Shown: positions 50,211 through 60,302, counted from the first letter of the stretch. The stretch is 64,000 nt of DNA from Gordonia alkanivorans NBRC 16433 (GCF_000225505.1 NZ_BACI01000038.1:1-64000); one strand, 5' to 3'. Notes: generated by a model not told the origin, from the letters alone. Translations and numbers: made by a program.

Positions 50211-51987
50211 ATGACAAGTGAACAGAACGTGCCGTCTGGCCGTGCGCGGGACTCCTCGCACGGACGTGGTGGGGGGAGTCGGCCCGCACGACCACGGTTG
50301 GATCCCGTGGTCTTCTCGGTCACTGCCCTCATCGTCATCGCCTTCGTCGCCTGGGGTCTCGCCGACAAGGACGGCCTCAACTCGACGAGTGCCGACGTCC
50401 TGGGGTGGATCACCACCAACCTCGGGTGGTTGTTCATCCTCTCCGCGACCGGTTTCGTCATCTTCGCGGTGTTCCTCGCGGTGTCCAAGTACGGGCGCAT
50501 CCCTCTCGGCCGCGACGACGAGACGCCGCAGTTCCGTACCATCAGCTGGATCGCGATGATGTTCAGCGCCGGAATGGGTATCGGCCTGATGTTCTTCGGT
50601 GCCTACGAACCGCTCTTCCACTTCGTCAGTCCGCCACCGGAGATCGGCGCCGAGGACGTGCGCGCCGCGATGGCCACCACGATGTTCCACTGGGGATTCC
50701 ACCCTTGGGCGATGTACGCGGTCGTCGGACTGGCCCTGGCGTACAGCACATTCCGGCTGGGGCGCACGCAGCTGATCAGCTCGGTGTTCGAGCGACTGTT
50801 CGGTCCGAAGGTGTCCAACGGTCCGGCCGGCAAGGTCATCGACATCCTCGCGATCTTCGCGACGCTGTTCGGCACGGTCGCGTCGCTGGGTCTCGGTGCA
50901 CTGCAGATCGGTTCGGGCCTGGACAAGATCGGTTGGGTTCATGAACCCACGAAGCTCCTCCTGGTCGGGATCATCGCGATCCTCACCGCCGCATTCGTCG
51001 CCTCCGCGGTCTCGGGCATCGCCCGCGGCATCCAGTGGCTCTCGAACATCAACATGGTGCTCGCGGTCGTGCTCGCGGCCTTCGTCTTCGTCGTCGGCCC
51101 GACGATCTTCATCCTCAACCTGCTGCCGACCACACTCGGTGCCTACTTCACCGACCTGACGACCTTCGCGGCCCGTTCGGATGCGACCGTGGCGTCCGAG
51201 GCAGGCCAGCAGTGGCTTTCCGACTGGACCATCTTCTACTGGGCGTGGTGGGTCTCGTGGACCCCGTTCGTCGGCCTGTTCCTGGCCAAGATCAGTCGCG
51301 GGCGGACCATCCGCGAGTTCGTGATCGGCGTCATGGTGGTCCCGACGACGGTGTCGCTGGTCTGGTTCTGCGTGTTCGGCGGTACCGCGATCCGGGAACA
51401 GATGACCGGGGTGCTCGACTTCGACGCGGCCAACGACGCCAGCGAGGACACCCTGTTCGACGTGCTGGCGAACCTGCCGTGGGCCGGCGTCGCGTCGGCG
51501 CTGGTGATGATCCTGGTGGCGATCTTCTTCGTCTCGGGCGCCGATTCCGCCTCGCTGGTGATGGGGACGCTGTCACAGCGCGGCGCGGAGGAACCCTCAC
51601 GCCTGATCACGGTGTTCTGGGGTGTGCCTCACCGGCGTGGTGGCCGCACTGCTCCTGGCGATCAGCGGGGATGACGCCCTCGACGGCATCAAGACGATGG
51701 CCATCATCGCAGCCCTGCCGTTCGTCCTGGTGATGATCGGCATGTGCCTGTCGCTGTACTCGGACCTCCGGCACGATCCGCTCATCGTGTCCCGCACCGT
51801 GTTGTCCGCACGCGTCGACGAGCATGTCCGAGAACAAGCCGAGGCGATCGCCACCGGAGAACTCGACTCCATCCACGCCGACGCCGTGCGGCATCTCGAG
51901 ATCATCGAACCCGAGATCGTCGAGCAGGCCGGACTCAACGGCGACGGGACGGTCCCGGCCGCCAAGAAGGACGGTTCCCCGGCCTGA
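50211..51987 (+). pseudogene. BCCT-family betaine/choline transporter, frameshifted
   Basis: Twelve-TM compatible-solute transporter with family motifs GMGIGLMFFGAYEPLFHF and IFYWAWWVSWTPFVGLFLAK, then GADSASLVMGTLS. The reading frame breaks near 51625-51627, where one extra base (GTGTGCCTC instead of the expected GTGTCCTC) shifts the sequence after FWGV. The first frame then stops at 51674. The remaining 120 residues (LTGVVAALLLAISG onward, two TM segments and an acidic tail) continue in the next frame to 51987. Repaired length would be 591 residues. It may be a true recent mutation or an assembly error in a G-rich spot. Confidence 0.85.
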
Positions 51988-52018
51988 CGGCACGGCCGAT
52001 GCACTGTGGCGGCAGTAC

Positions 52019-53602
52019 TCAGCCCCAGCTGGGCAGCCAGATCTGCTGCCGCCACAGTCCCGGTGAGATCGGGGACGCGGTGAGAATCGGCCACAGCCAC
52101 ACGAAGTTGGTGACGACCAGCGCCACGTAGACGGCGACCACGATGATCGACAGCACCCGGCGTTCCGGCCGCGCGCGGGCCGTGGTCGCCGTCGCGCGCA
52201 GCAGGTCACCGCAACAGAGCGCGAGACCCATCACGAGGAACGGGGCCAGCGCCGTCGCGTAGAAGAAGTACATCTGCCGGTCGAGGGACACGAACCACGG
52301 CAGGATGCCGGCACAGTAGCCGACGACGACCGCGGCGTAACGCCAGTCGCGGCGGACGATCCACGACCACAGACCCCACAGCAGCATGGGCAGTGCGAGC
52401 CACCACAGCGCGGGCGAACCGATCAGCATCTGCGCACGGACGCACTCACCCGTGCCGCACTGGTCGGGCCCGTTCTCGAGGGCGTAGAGCATGGGGCGCA
52501 GGCTCATCGGCCAGGTCCAGGGCTTGGACTCCCACGGATGCTGGTTGCCTGCCGAGTTGGTCAGCCCGGAATGGAACTCGAGGATGCCGGACTCGTAGTA
52601 CCAGAGCGAACGCCACGCCCCGGGCACCCAGGAGAAGGTGCCGCCGGTACCGATGGAGTTGCCCTCGGAGTAGCGGTAGACGGCGGTCTCGCTGTTGAAC
52701 CACGGGATGTAGGTCAGGAAGTAGATGGCCACCGGCATCACCGCGAGGCTCGCACCGGCGGGCACGACGTCGCGGACGAGCGTGCCGACCCACGGGCGCT
52801 GCACGTGATACGCGCGGCGGGCCGCGACGTCGAAACCGATCGCGAGCGCCATGAAGAAGAGGACGTAGTAGACGCCGGACCACTTGGTCCCGCAGGTGAG
52901 ACCGAGCATGACGCCGGCGGTGAAGCGGTACCAGCGGAAACCGAGGCGCGGTCCGAACGGACTGTCGCCCACCCGGCCCTCGAGGTAGACGCGATACATC
53001 CGTTCGCGGACCTGGTCGCGGTCGGCGACGAGCGCGGCGAAGGCGGCGACGATGAACAGGGCCTGGAAGATGTCGAGCATCCCCATCCGGGACTGCACGA
53101 ACAACACGCCGTCGCAGATCGCGAAGATCCCGGCGATCGCACCGACGAGTGTGGACCGGGTCAGCCGGCGCACGACGCAGTAGACGAGGACGACGATGAG
53201 GACGCCGGAGATCGCCGGCGCGACCCGCCAGCCGAGCGGGCCGTATCCGAACACGGCTTCTGATGCTGCGAGCATCCACTTGCCGATCGGTGGATGCACC
53301 ACGAGCCCGTACGCCGGGTTGTCCTCGATCCAGTTGCCGCCGGTGAGCACCTGCCAGCCCTGCGGCACGTAGTGCTTCTCGTCGAAGACCGGGGTGCCCT
53401 TGTCCGTGGGGTGACTCAGATTCCAGAACCGGGTCAGGACGGCGACGAGCGTGATGACGACGCCGACCACCAGGCCGCGACCGCGATCCGGCGCACCGAA
53501 CAGCGGGGCCGGGACCTCCGGTCCGAGGCGGGGCGGCGGGACCGCGGCGGGGACCGGGACACCGGCGGGCACAGAGGTGTCACGCGCGGCGGTGATGGTC
53601 AC
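52019..53602 (-). CDS. pmt: Protein O-mannosyltransferase Pmt
   Basis: 527-residue GT39 membrane enzyme that transfers mannose from polyprenyl phosphomannose to secreted proteins. About ten TM segments; the first luminal loop carries the catalytic Asp-Glu (GTPVFDEKHYVPQGW). Further motifs include NPAYGLVVHPPIGKWMLA, GLTCGTKWSGVYY and YTWFVSLDRQ-like PWFVSLDRQMYFFY. It corresponds in position and type to mycobacterial Rv1002c. GTG 53602 is chosen; a longer frame runs into the rsmI promoter. TAGGAT lies 7 nt upstream (leaderless type). Confidence 0.92.
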   Translation of the reverse strand: MTITAARDTSVPAGVPVPAAVPPPRLGPEVPAPLFGAPDRGRGLVVGVVITLVAVLTRFWNLSHPTDKGTPVFDEKHYVPQGWQVLTGGNWIEDNPAYGLVVHPPIGKWMLAASEAVFGYGPLGWRVAPAISGVLIVVLVYCVVRRLTRSTLVGAIAGIFAICDGVLFVQSRMGMLDIFQALFIVAAFAALVADRDQVRERMYRVYLEGRVGDSPFGPRLGFRWYRFTAGVMLGLTCGTKWSGVYYVLFFMALAIGFDVAARRAYHVQRPWVGTLVRDVVPAGASLAVMPVAIYFLTYIPWFNSETAVYRYSEGNSIGTGGTFSWVPGAWRSLWYYESGILEFHSGLTNSAGNQHPWESKPWTWPMSLRPMLYALENGPDQCGTGECVRAQMLIGSPALWWLALPMLLWGLWSWIVRRDWRYAAVVVGYCAGILPWFVSLDRQMYFFYATALAPFLVMGLALCCGDLLRATATTARARPERRVLSIIVVAVYVALVVTNFVWLWPILTASPISPGLWRQQIWLPSWG

Positions 53603-53609
53603 CCGCTCG

Positions 53610-53632
53610 ATCCTAGTGGGCCCTCGTAAGCT
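53610..53632. promoter_or_regulatory. Divergent overlapping promoters of pmt and rsmI
   Basis: In a 38-bp gap, minus-strand TAGGAT (53610-53615) is 7 nt before the pmt GTG and plus-strand TAAGCT (53627-53632) is 8 nt before the rsmI ATG. Each promoter's -35 must lie within or beyond the other's -10. Confidence 0.45.
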
Positions 53633-53640
53633 GGCTGACG

Positions 53641-54540
53641 ATGAATGCCGCCGAGCCCGACACGCACTCCACCGACGACCCCGCACCCGACACCGGGACG
53701 ACGGGCCGGCTGGTGCTGGCCGCCACACCCATGGGGCAGGTCGGCGACGCCTCGCCCAGGTTGCGGTCGGCCCTGCAGACGGCCGACATCGTCGCCGCCG
53801 AGGACACCCGCCGCACCCGTGCGCTGGCCACCGCGCTCGGCGTCGAGATCGGCGGACGCGTCGTCAGCTACTACGACCAGGTGGAGGCGGCCCGGACACC
53901 CGGACTCGTCGAAGCGATCGCCGGTGGCGAGACGGTCCTGCTCGTCACCGACGCGGGGATGCCGTCGGTCAGCGACCCCGGTTACCGGATCGTGGTGGCC
54001 TGCGCCGAGGCCGGCCTGCCCGTGACGGCACTGCCCGGCCCGTCGGCGGTGACGACGGCACTCGCGGTGTCGGCGTTGCCGTCGGAGCGGTTCTGCTTCG
54101 AGGGATTCGCGCCACGCAAGCCGGGGGCCCGCGCGGACTGGCTGCGGGAACTCGTCACCCAGCCGCGCACGGCCGTCTTCTTCGAGTCGCCGCACCGGCT
54201 GGCCGACACCCTGGCCGCGGCGGCCGAGATCCTCGGACCCGACCGGCGCGCCGCGGTGTGCCGGGAGATGACGAAGACCTACGAGGAGGTCCGCCGCGGC
54301 GGTCTGGCCGAACTGGCCGACTGGGCGGCGGGCGGCGTCAGGGGCGAGATCACGGTGGTGATCGCCGGCGCGGTGCCCACCGAACCCGACGTCGAGGAAC
54401 TGGCCGACCGCGCCGAGGAACTGGTGGCCGGCGGGATGCGGCTCAAAGACGCCTGCGCAGAGGTCACGCAGGGCTCGGGTGCCTCGCGGCGCGACGTCTA
54501 CCAGTCGGTTCTCGATAGGCGTCGAGCTGATCCGAGCTGA
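53641..54540 (+). CDS. rsmI: 16S rRNA 2'-O-ribose C1402 methyltransferase RsmI
   Basis: 299-residue tetrapyrrole-methylase-fold enzyme that methylates C1402 of 16S rRNA using SAM. Signatures: LVLAATPMGQVGDASPRL, AAEDTRRTRAL, VLLVTDAGMPSVSDPGYRIV, LPGPSAVTTALAVSALPSER, FFESPHRLADTL and CREMTKTYEEV. Its 3' end overlaps the convergent GAF-regulator gene by 77 bp. Confidence 0.94.
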   Translation: MNAAEPDTHSTDDPAPDTGTTGRLVLAATPMGQVGDASPRLRSALQTADIVAAEDTRRTRALATALGVEIGGRVVSYYDQVEAARTPGLVEAIAGGETVLLVTDAGMPSVSDPGYRIVVACAEAGLPVTALPGPSAVTTALAVSALPSERFCFEGFAPRKPGARADWLRELVTQPRTAVFFESPHRLADTLAAAAEILGPDRRAAVCREMTKTYEEVRRGGLAELADWAAGGVRGEITVVIAGAVPTEPDVEELADRAEELVAGGMRLKDACAEVTQGSGASRRDVYQSVLDRRRADPS

Positions 54541-55711
54541 CCCGCAGCTCGACGCGCGGCGCCAGCCGGTAGGGCCGGCTCGAGACGAGCGCACCCACGA
54601 CGCGGCGCAGTCGCGACAGCTCGGCGCGCACGCTGACGGTGTGATTCTGGTCGCCGAAGAGCAACTGGCTCAACTGTTGTGAGGTCAGTCCCTGGTCGCC
54701 CGCATCGGCCAGCAGCAGCAGGATCTGCGCGTGGCGACGGGTGAGGACCGTGCGCCACGGGTCGTCGTCGCCGGAGACCGTGATCGTCGGCTCTCCGTCG
54801 AGGTCGAGTTCGGCGATGACCGGGCCCGAGGGGCCCGCCGGACGCACCAGCCAGCCCGTCCCGAGTCGTTCGACGACGCACATCCCGAGTCCGGGTACGA
54901 ACTGACGCATGTCCTCGGTCGGCGCGGCCACCCGGACCGGTGGCGTGCACCCACGACCTTCGGCGACCCAGCCGTCGTCGTCGATGAGGAGTCCGGGCCC
55001 GTGCAGGCCGGCCAGCTGGGCCGCGCCGTGGTAGCGGAGGTCGGCGAGTGCGCGCTGATGGGCGAGCGTCACCTCGTGCTCGCCCAGCGTGGCCAGGGCG
55101 GCCGTGAACGCCGAGACCGCCGGCTGCATCTGCATCGCCGGGCCGGCGAGCCCGGCGACCGCGATCATCTCGCCGGTGCGCGGGTCGTGAACCGGTGTCG
55201 CGGTGCAGTACAACCCGTGCAGCGATCGGCTGTAGTGCTCCGGGCCGAAGAGACGGCTGGGTCGGCGGTTGCGGATCGCCAAACCCACGGCGGTGGTCGC
55301 GGCGGAATCCTCGTCCCACCGGCTGCCCTCCACGAGACCGAGGCGGTTCGCCTCGGGGAACACCGCGGGCGAGCCGCCGCGCCACAGCATCACGCCGTCG
55401 GCGTCGAAGATGCCCAGGGCCATCAGCGGGTCGTCGGTCGACTGGGCGAACACCCGCTTGAGGGAGTCCACCGCGTGGCGGAGCGGATGGGCGGCCCGGC
55501 GGGCTTCGAGCTCGTCGCGGCTGATGCGTCCGCGATGGTGATCGTCGACCGTCGAGGGATGGTCCGCGGCCTGCACGCGGCTCCAGGACTCGACCACCTC
55601 ACCCGCGAATCCGGGAGGCGGTGTCGCGCCGGACATGATGGCCTCGCGGTCGCGATTGATCTCCCGGACGAGCTCCGTGAGGTCGGTTGTCGCCTGGATG
55701 GACAGAGTCAT
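54464..55711 (-). CDS. GAF-domain transcriptional regulator
   Basis: 415 residues. It has the opening helix motif VVESWSRVQAA of AcoR-like regulators, then a GAF domain (about 95-230: GIFDADGVMLWRGG, GSRWDEDSAATTAVGLAIRN, HGLYCTATPVHDPRTG). A C-terminal winged helix (about 325-395: LLLADAGDQGLTSQQLSQLL, VRAELSRLRRVVG) takes the place of an AAA+ sigma-54 domain, so it acts on ordinary promoters. The ligand is unknown. ATG 55711 (MTLSIQ) is chosen over 55741. Confidence 0.8.
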   Translation of the reverse strand: MTLSIQATTDLTELVREINRDREAIMSGATPPPGFAGEVVESWSRVQAADHPSTVDDHHRGRISRDELEARRAAHPLRHAVDSLKRVFAQSTDDPLMALGIFDADGVMLWRGGSPAVFPEANRLGLVEGSRWDEDSAATTAVGLAIRNRRPSRLFGPEHYSRSLHGLYCTATPVHDPRTGEMIAVAGLAGPAMQMQPAVSAFTAALATLGEHEVTLAHQRALADLRYHGAAQLAGLHGPGLLIDDDGWVAEGRGCTPPVRVAAPTEDMRQFVPGLGMCVVERLGTGWLVRPAGPSGPVIAELDLDGEPTITVSGDDDPWRTVLTRRHAQILLLLADAGDQGLTSQQLSQLLFGDQNHTVSVRAELSRLRRVVGALVSSRPYRLAPRVELRVSSDQLDAYREPTGRRRAARHPSPA

Positions 55712-55773
55712 GGACGGAATGTTACCGAAATCAACGATCAAGTCCGGAATTTAGGATGCTGCAGCGTATGCGG

Positions 55774-56922
55774 TCAAATGTTAGCGACGATGCTGGAAGC
55801 CTTGTCGAGACATTCCTGCCACTCGCTCTCCGGGACGGAGTCGATCGTGATGCCGCCGCCGACGCCGAGTCCGAGACTGCCGTCCGGCGCGATCTCGACC
55901 GTACGGATGGCCACGTTCAGATCGAGGGCCCGGTCGGGTCCGGCGATGCCGATCGCCCCGCAGTAGACGCCGCGGGCGGCATGCTCCCAATCGGCGAGCA
56001 GTTCCATCGCGCGCAGCTTGGGGGTGCCGGTGACCGACGCGGGCGGGAAGGTCGCGTCGAGCACGGCGTCGTTGCCGGTGCCGGGCCGCACGATCGCCTC
56101 GACTCGCGAGACCAGGTGCCAGACGCCGGGCGCGGGCACCACCGACAGGAGTTCGGGCACCCGGACGCTGCCGGTGACCGCGATCCGCCCCAGGTCGTTG
56201 CGGACGAGGTCGACGATCATGATGTTCTCCGCGATGTCTTTCGCGGAGGCGGACAGTGCGTCGGGGTCGGCGTGTGCGGGCAGTGTCCCCTTGATCGGTG
56301 AGGAACTGATGATGTTGCCGGTACGACGCAGGAAGGTCTCCGGCGACAGGCTTGCCACCGCACCCCAAACACCCTGCAGGAAAGCCGCTTTCGGAGGGGC
56401 CGTGGCTCCGGCGAGGTCGGCGAAGAAGTCCACCGGGTCTGAAGACAACGTGCCGGTGAACCGGGTGCACACGCACGCCTGATACACCTCGCCGGCGCGG
56501 ATGGCGTCGAGACAGTGTCCGATCGCGGCCAGATGCGGTTCGCGTGCCGGCGGGTTCCAGGCGGTCGTCGTGGGGCGCTCGACCTGCGGGTGCGGGGCGT
56601 CGAGCACCGCGTGCGCCCAGTCGGGTATGCCGGTGCCGAGTGTGGACCACTCGCCGTCGCGGAGGACGAGAACACCGTCGGTGAGGCCGCCGGCATTCGT
56701 CGGCAGCGCCGACTCGTCGGCGCGCACCGGGAAGCCGATGTGCCCGAACCAGAAGCGGTCCGGGTCGTCGGGCGGGGTGCAGCCCGGGACGATCTCGATG
56801 CTCGGCGCGATCACCGCGTCGGCGCCGAGCCAGTCGCCGATCAGCGCCGCGGGCGGCGGGAGTCCCCGGTTGACGGTCTCGGCGTGGAGGGCCCGGAGTG
56901 CATCGAGCGCGGACGCGGCCAT
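55774..56922 (-). CDS. pabB: Aminodeoxychorismate synthase component I
   Basis: 382 residues of the chorismate-binding fold. It aminates chorismate to aminodeoxychorismate for p-aminobenzoate and folate. Landmarks: IRAGEVYQACVCTRFTG, SLSPETFLRR, SSPIKGTLPA, DLVRNDLGRIA, FPPASVTGTPKLRAMELL, GVYCGAIG and GGGITIDSVPESEW. It starts 15 bp after the metG stop, so it is cotranscribed. It lacks a fused glutaminase, so pabA must be elsewhere. Confidence 0.92.
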   Translation of the reverse strand: MAASALDALRALHAETVNRGLPPPAALIGDWLGADAVIAPSIEIVPGCTPPDDPDRFWFGHIGFPVRADESALPTNAGGLTDGVLVLRDGEWSTLGTGIPDWAHAVLDAPHPQVERPTTTAWNPPAREPHLAAIGHCLDAIRAGEVYQACVCTRFTGTLSSDPVDFFADLAGATAPPKAAFLQGVWGAVASLSPETFLRRTGNIISSSPIKGTLPAHADPDALSASAKDIAENIMIVDLVRNDLGRIAVTGSVRVPELLSVVPAPGVWHLVSRVEAIVRPGTGNDAVLDATFPPASVTGTPKLRAMELLADWEHAARGVYCGAIGIAGPDRALDLNVAIRTVEIAPDGSLGLGVGGGITIDSVPESEWQECLDKASSIVANI

Positions 56923-56937
56923 GTGTGGCGAGGTCGG

Positions 56938-58527
56938 TCAGTTCTCGTAACGCGGGAACACGGGTGACGGCTTCGGCAGCGCGGTTCCCGCCGCCAGGCG
57001 GGTGGCGACGGCGCTGAACTGACGGTCGTCGCCGACCGCGAGCAGGTCGAGGACCTTGTTCGACGACTCCGGCATCACCGGCTGACTCAGTACCGCGACG
57101 ATGCGCACGACCTCGGCGCACACGTAGAGCACGGTGCCGGTGCGGTCGAGGTCGGTCTTCGCGAGCTTCCACGGTTCCTGCGCGGAGATGTACCGGTTGG
57201 TCTCGGCCAGCGTCGACCACAGCGCCTCGAGGCCGAGGTGGATGGCCTGGTTGTCGAAGTGCTCGCGGACGGTCCCGAGCAGCGAGTCGGCCCGGTCCAG
57301 CAGGGCCTTGTCGGCGTCGGTGAGGTCAGCAGCCGCCGGCACCACGCCGTCGAAGTACTTGCCGATCATCGACAGGGTGCGCTGGGCGAGGTTGCCGAAC
57401 TCGTTGGAGAGGTCGGCGTTGATGCGCGACACGATCGCCTCGGCCGAGTACGACCCGTCCTGGCCGTACGACACCTCGCGCAGGAAGAAGTAGCGCACCG
57501 GATCGAGGCCGAACTCGTCGATGAGGTTCTCCGGGTCGACGACGTTGCCGACCGACTTGGACATCTTCTCGCCCTTGTTGAACAGGAAGCCGTGTGCGAA
57601 GACCCGCTTGGGCAGTTCGACGCCCGCGCTCATCAGGAAGGCCGGCCAGTACACGCAGTGGAACCGGATGATGTCCTTGCCGATGATGTGCAGGTCGGCG
57701 GGCCAGAAACGCTCGAAGGTCGCGGCGTCGTCGGGGAAGCCGACACCGGTGAGGTAGTTGGTCAGCGCGTCGACCCACACGTACATGACGTGCTCGGGAT
57801 GGTCGGGGACCGGGACGCCCCAGTCGAAGGTCGTCCGCGACACCGACAGGTCGGTGAGCCCGCCCTTGACGAAGCTGATGACCTCGTTGCGTCGCACGTC
57901 GGGCCCGATGAAGTCGGGCTGTGCCTCGTAGAGCTCGAGGAGCTTGTCCTGGTAGGCCGAGAGGCGGAAGAAGTAGGTCTCCTCCTCGGTCCAGGTCACC
58001 ACGTGCCCGGTGTCGGAGGCGATGCGCTCACCGGCGTCGTCGACCTCGGTGTCGGACTCGGCGTAGAAGGTCTCGTCGCGGACGTCGTACCAGCCGGAAT
58101 ACTTGTCGAGGTAGATGTCACCGCGGTCGCTCATCCGCTTCCACAGTTCCTCCGACGCCCGCTTGTGGTCCTCGTCGGACGTGCGGATGAAACGGTCGAA
58201 GCTCGAGCCGAGACGTTCCTGCAACGACTGGAATCGATCGGAGTTGCGGTTCGCGAGTTCGGCGGTGGGGATGCCCTCGGTCTGTGCGGTCTGCTGCATC
58301 TTCTGACCGTGGACGTCGGTGCCGGTCAGGAACCGGACGTCGAAACCGTCGAGGCGCTTGAACCGTGCGAGGGCATCTGCGGAGATGTACTCGTAGGCGT
58401 GCCCGATGTGCGGCGCACCGTTGGGATACGCGATCGCGGTGGTGAGGTAGTACGGCCGCCCCGCACCGTACGAGGTGCCGTCCTCGGCCGTGCCGGACAG
58501 ATCAGGGCTGGTCAGATCGGGTGCCAT
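56938..58527 (-). CDS. metG: Methionyl-tRNA synthetase
   Basis: 529-residue class I synthetase. HIGH box in [34 protein letters not shown] in [12 protein letters not shown], and a C-terminal helical anticodon domain. No zinc CxxC knuckle pairs are visible, and the length fits the short type without a C-terminal tRNA-binding domain, as in mycobacteria. The ATG is preceded by GGAG. Operon with pabB downstream. Confidence 0.95.
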   Translation of the reverse strand: MAPDLTSPDLSGTAEDGTSYGAGRPYYLTTAIAYPNGAPHIGHAYEYISADALARFKRLDGFDVRFLTGTDVHGQKMQQTAQTEGIPTAELANRNSDRFQSLQERLGSSFDRFIRTSDEDHKRASEELWKRMSDRGDIYLDKYSGWYDVRDETFYAESDTEVDDAGERIASDTGHVVTWTEEETYFFRLSAYQDKLLELYEAQPDFIGPDVRRNEVISFVKGGLTDLSVSRTTFDWGVPVPDHPEHVMYVWVDALTNYLTGVGFPDDAATFERFWPADLHIIGKDIIRFHCVYWPAFLMSAGVELPKRVFAHGFLFNKGEKMSKSVGNVVDPENLIDEFGLDPVRYFFLREVSYGQDGSYSAEAIVSRINADLSNEFGNLAQRTLSMIGKYFDGVVPAAADLTDADKALLDRADSLLGTVREHFDNQAIHLGLEALWSTLAETNRYISAQEPWKLAKTDLDRTGTVLYVCAEVVRIVAVLSQPVMPESSNKVLDLLAVGDDRQFSAVATRLAAGTALPKPSPVFPRYEN

Positions 58528-58585
58528 AGTGCTCCACAGAGTACCGACCGGCAGCCGCCGACAGCCAATCGCGGGTCGGCCCCGC

Positions 58586-59566
58586 TCAGCGGGATCGCAA
58601 CGACCCGATCGCCCGCGCGGTACGGGCGACCGTCTCGTCGGCGTCGTCGCCGAGGCCGGTCAGGGCCTTCGACGCGGCGTCGCCGGTGATCTCCGCCAGC
58701 GCCTGGACCAGCCGCAACCGCACCGACGGGTCCGGGTCGGCGCCGAGGCGGTCGACGAGCCGCTCGACGATCCGGCCGTCGACGTCATGGGTGGCCAGGA
58801 TCTCGGCCGCCTCGACATCGCGGTCACCGACGGCGACGAGTTCGACGAGGACGTTCAGCGCAGCTTCGGCGCCGCGACGGCCCAGGGAGAGCGCGGCCGT
58901 CCGCCGGACCTCGTGGTCCGGGTCGGTCAGCGACGCCTCGAGCACCGCGGTGGCCCGGGCGTCGTCGATCGCGGAGAGGGCGGTGGTCGCGCGGCGCCGG
59001 ACCGTCGCGTCGGGGTCGGTCACCCGGGCGGCGAGCTGGTCGAGTGCACCCGGGGTCTGCGCCAGCGCCCAGCGGAGCGTGCCGGCGACGTTCTCGTCGG
59101 ATTCGGCGAGCAGGGCATCGGTCAGCGACTCGGCGGACAGTCCGGCGTCTCCCGCGCGCAACGCCGCGCGCTGGCGGTGGGCGGCATGCTCGGAGTGCAC
59201 CGCACGGAGCAAGCCGACCACGTCGAGGACGGCCGGCCAGTCGTCGGCGCCGGTCACCTGGATCTGTCGGAGTCGGTCCAGCAGCCGGGCGTCGGCGGCC
59301 ATCCGGTCCTGCGTGTCCTGGATCAACCTCTCCAGCAACGCGTCCGGCGCGAAGGACGGATCGTCGAGGGCGCGGCCCACGTCGCGCAGCGACAACCCGA
59401 GCGACCGAAGGCTTTCCACGTGCAGTAGACGTTCGATGTCGGGGTCGGAGTACTCGCGATAGCCGCCCGTCGTGCGGCCGGTCGGACGGACGAGGCCGAG
59501 GGCGTCGTAGTGGCGCAGCATCCGGGTGCTGACACCCGAACGCCGCGCCACCTCGCCGATCAGCAC
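58586..59566 (-). CDS. MerR-family regulator with HEAT-repeat C-terminus
   Basis: 326 residues. MerR HTH ([35 protein letters not shown]) and coiled-coil helix (about 80-105) lead into a helical-repeat effector region of five to six HEAT-like units ([40 protein letters not shown], ...[19 protein letters not shown]). HEAT repeats are unusual as the sensing domain of a MerR protein. It overlaps the preceding HEAT-protein gene by 7 bp. Confidence 0.85.
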   Translation of the reverse strand: MLIGEVARRSGVSTRMLRHYDALGLVRPTGRTTGGYREYSDPDIERLLHVESLRSLGLSLRDVGRALDDPSFAPDALLERLIQDTQDRMAADARLLDRLRQIQVTGADDWPAVLDVVGLLRAVHSEHAAHRQRAALRAGDAGLSAESLTDALLAESDENVAGTLRWALAQTPGALDQLAARVTDPDATVRRRATTALSAIDDARATAVLEASLTDPDHEVRRTAALSLGRRGAEAALNVLVELVAVGDRDVEAAEILATHDVDGRIVERLVDRLGADPDPSVRLRLVQALAEITGDAASKALTGLGDDADETVARTARAIGSLRSR

Positions 59567-60216
59567 GGCGTACTCGAATCATGCTCGGGCACAACGGGGT
59601 TCGTCAACTTGGCGGCCCGTTCGAGCTCGTACGCGAAGTCGCTGTCCGGGTCGTCGAGGATCCGGGTGGTGGCCGCGGCGTGCGCGCGAACCCGGGGAGT
59701 CCGGTGACGACGAGCCGTGGCGAGAGCGTCGAGGGACGCCTCGCCGAGCGCGGCCAGCGCACGACTCAGGCTGCGCTGCACATCGATCGGGCCTCGCCCG
59801 AGCTCCCGGGCCAGTTCTCCTGCGAGTGCGAGCTCCTCGCCCGCCGGAACGAGGGCCACCGCGGCGCGCCATGCGGTCCGCGCGACCTCGGGATCGGCGT
59901 CGTGCAACAGATCGGCGGTGACGGCCGGCCACGCGGACCGGTCGCCGACCTTCGACAATGTATGCAGCGCCTGGCTGCGGGCCTGCGGCGCATCCGAGAC
60001 CAGTTCATCGACGAGTCGCGGCACCGTCACCTGCGCGGGAAGCCTCGTCAGCGCCCACGTCAGCATGTCCCGGACGAAGAAGTCCGGTTCGACGGCGCAG
60101 CGTGCGATCAGGTCGTCGACCAGGAGCGGGTCGGGTTCGGTTCCCGCCGCCATCGCCGCGCGTAGACGCGTCGACGGGTCGGGTGCGTGCAGTGCGGTCG
60201 TGATCGTCTGAGTCAT
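59560..60216 (-). CDS. HEAT-repeat protein
   Basis: 218 residues composed of tandem HEAT/armadillo-like helices (DPSTRLRAAMAAGTEPDPLL, EPDFFVRDMLTWALTRLPAQ, APQARSQALHTLSKVG, DPEVARTAWRAAVAL, TPRVRAHAAATTRIL). No catalytic motif. ATG 60216 has AGGAGGTG 7 nt upstream. It forms an operon with the MerR-HEAT gene behind a MerR-type promoter. The repeats closely resemble those of the regulator, so the two may share ancestry or pair directly. Confidence 0.82.
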   Translation of the reverse strand: MTQTITTALHAPDPSTRLRAAMAAGTEPDPLLVDDLIARCAVEPDFFVRDMLTWALTRLPAQVTVPRLVDELVSDAPQARSQALHTLSKVGDRSAWPAVTADLLHDADPEVARTAWRAAVALVPAGEELALAGELARELGRGPIDVQRSLSRALAALGEASLDALATARRHRTPRVRAHAAATTRILDDPDSDFAYELERAAKLTNPVVPEHDSSTPC

Positions 60217-60239
60217 CGTCAACACCTCCTCGTACACCC

Positions 60240-60270
60240 ACTACAGACCCTGTCACGGTGTCAAGGTCAA
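60240..60270 (-). promoter_or_regulatory. MerR-type promoter/operator (19-bp spacer)
   Basis: Minus strand: TTGACC, 19-nt spacer, TGTAGT, with an imperfect palindrome GACCTTGACACCGTGACAG-GGTC between the hexamers. The over-long spacer is characteristic of promoters activated by MerR proteins, so the operon is probably autoregulated. Confidence 0.75.
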
Positions 60271-60302
60271 GAAGCGTGATGCCGAGGAGGGTGAGGGGTC
60301 GC

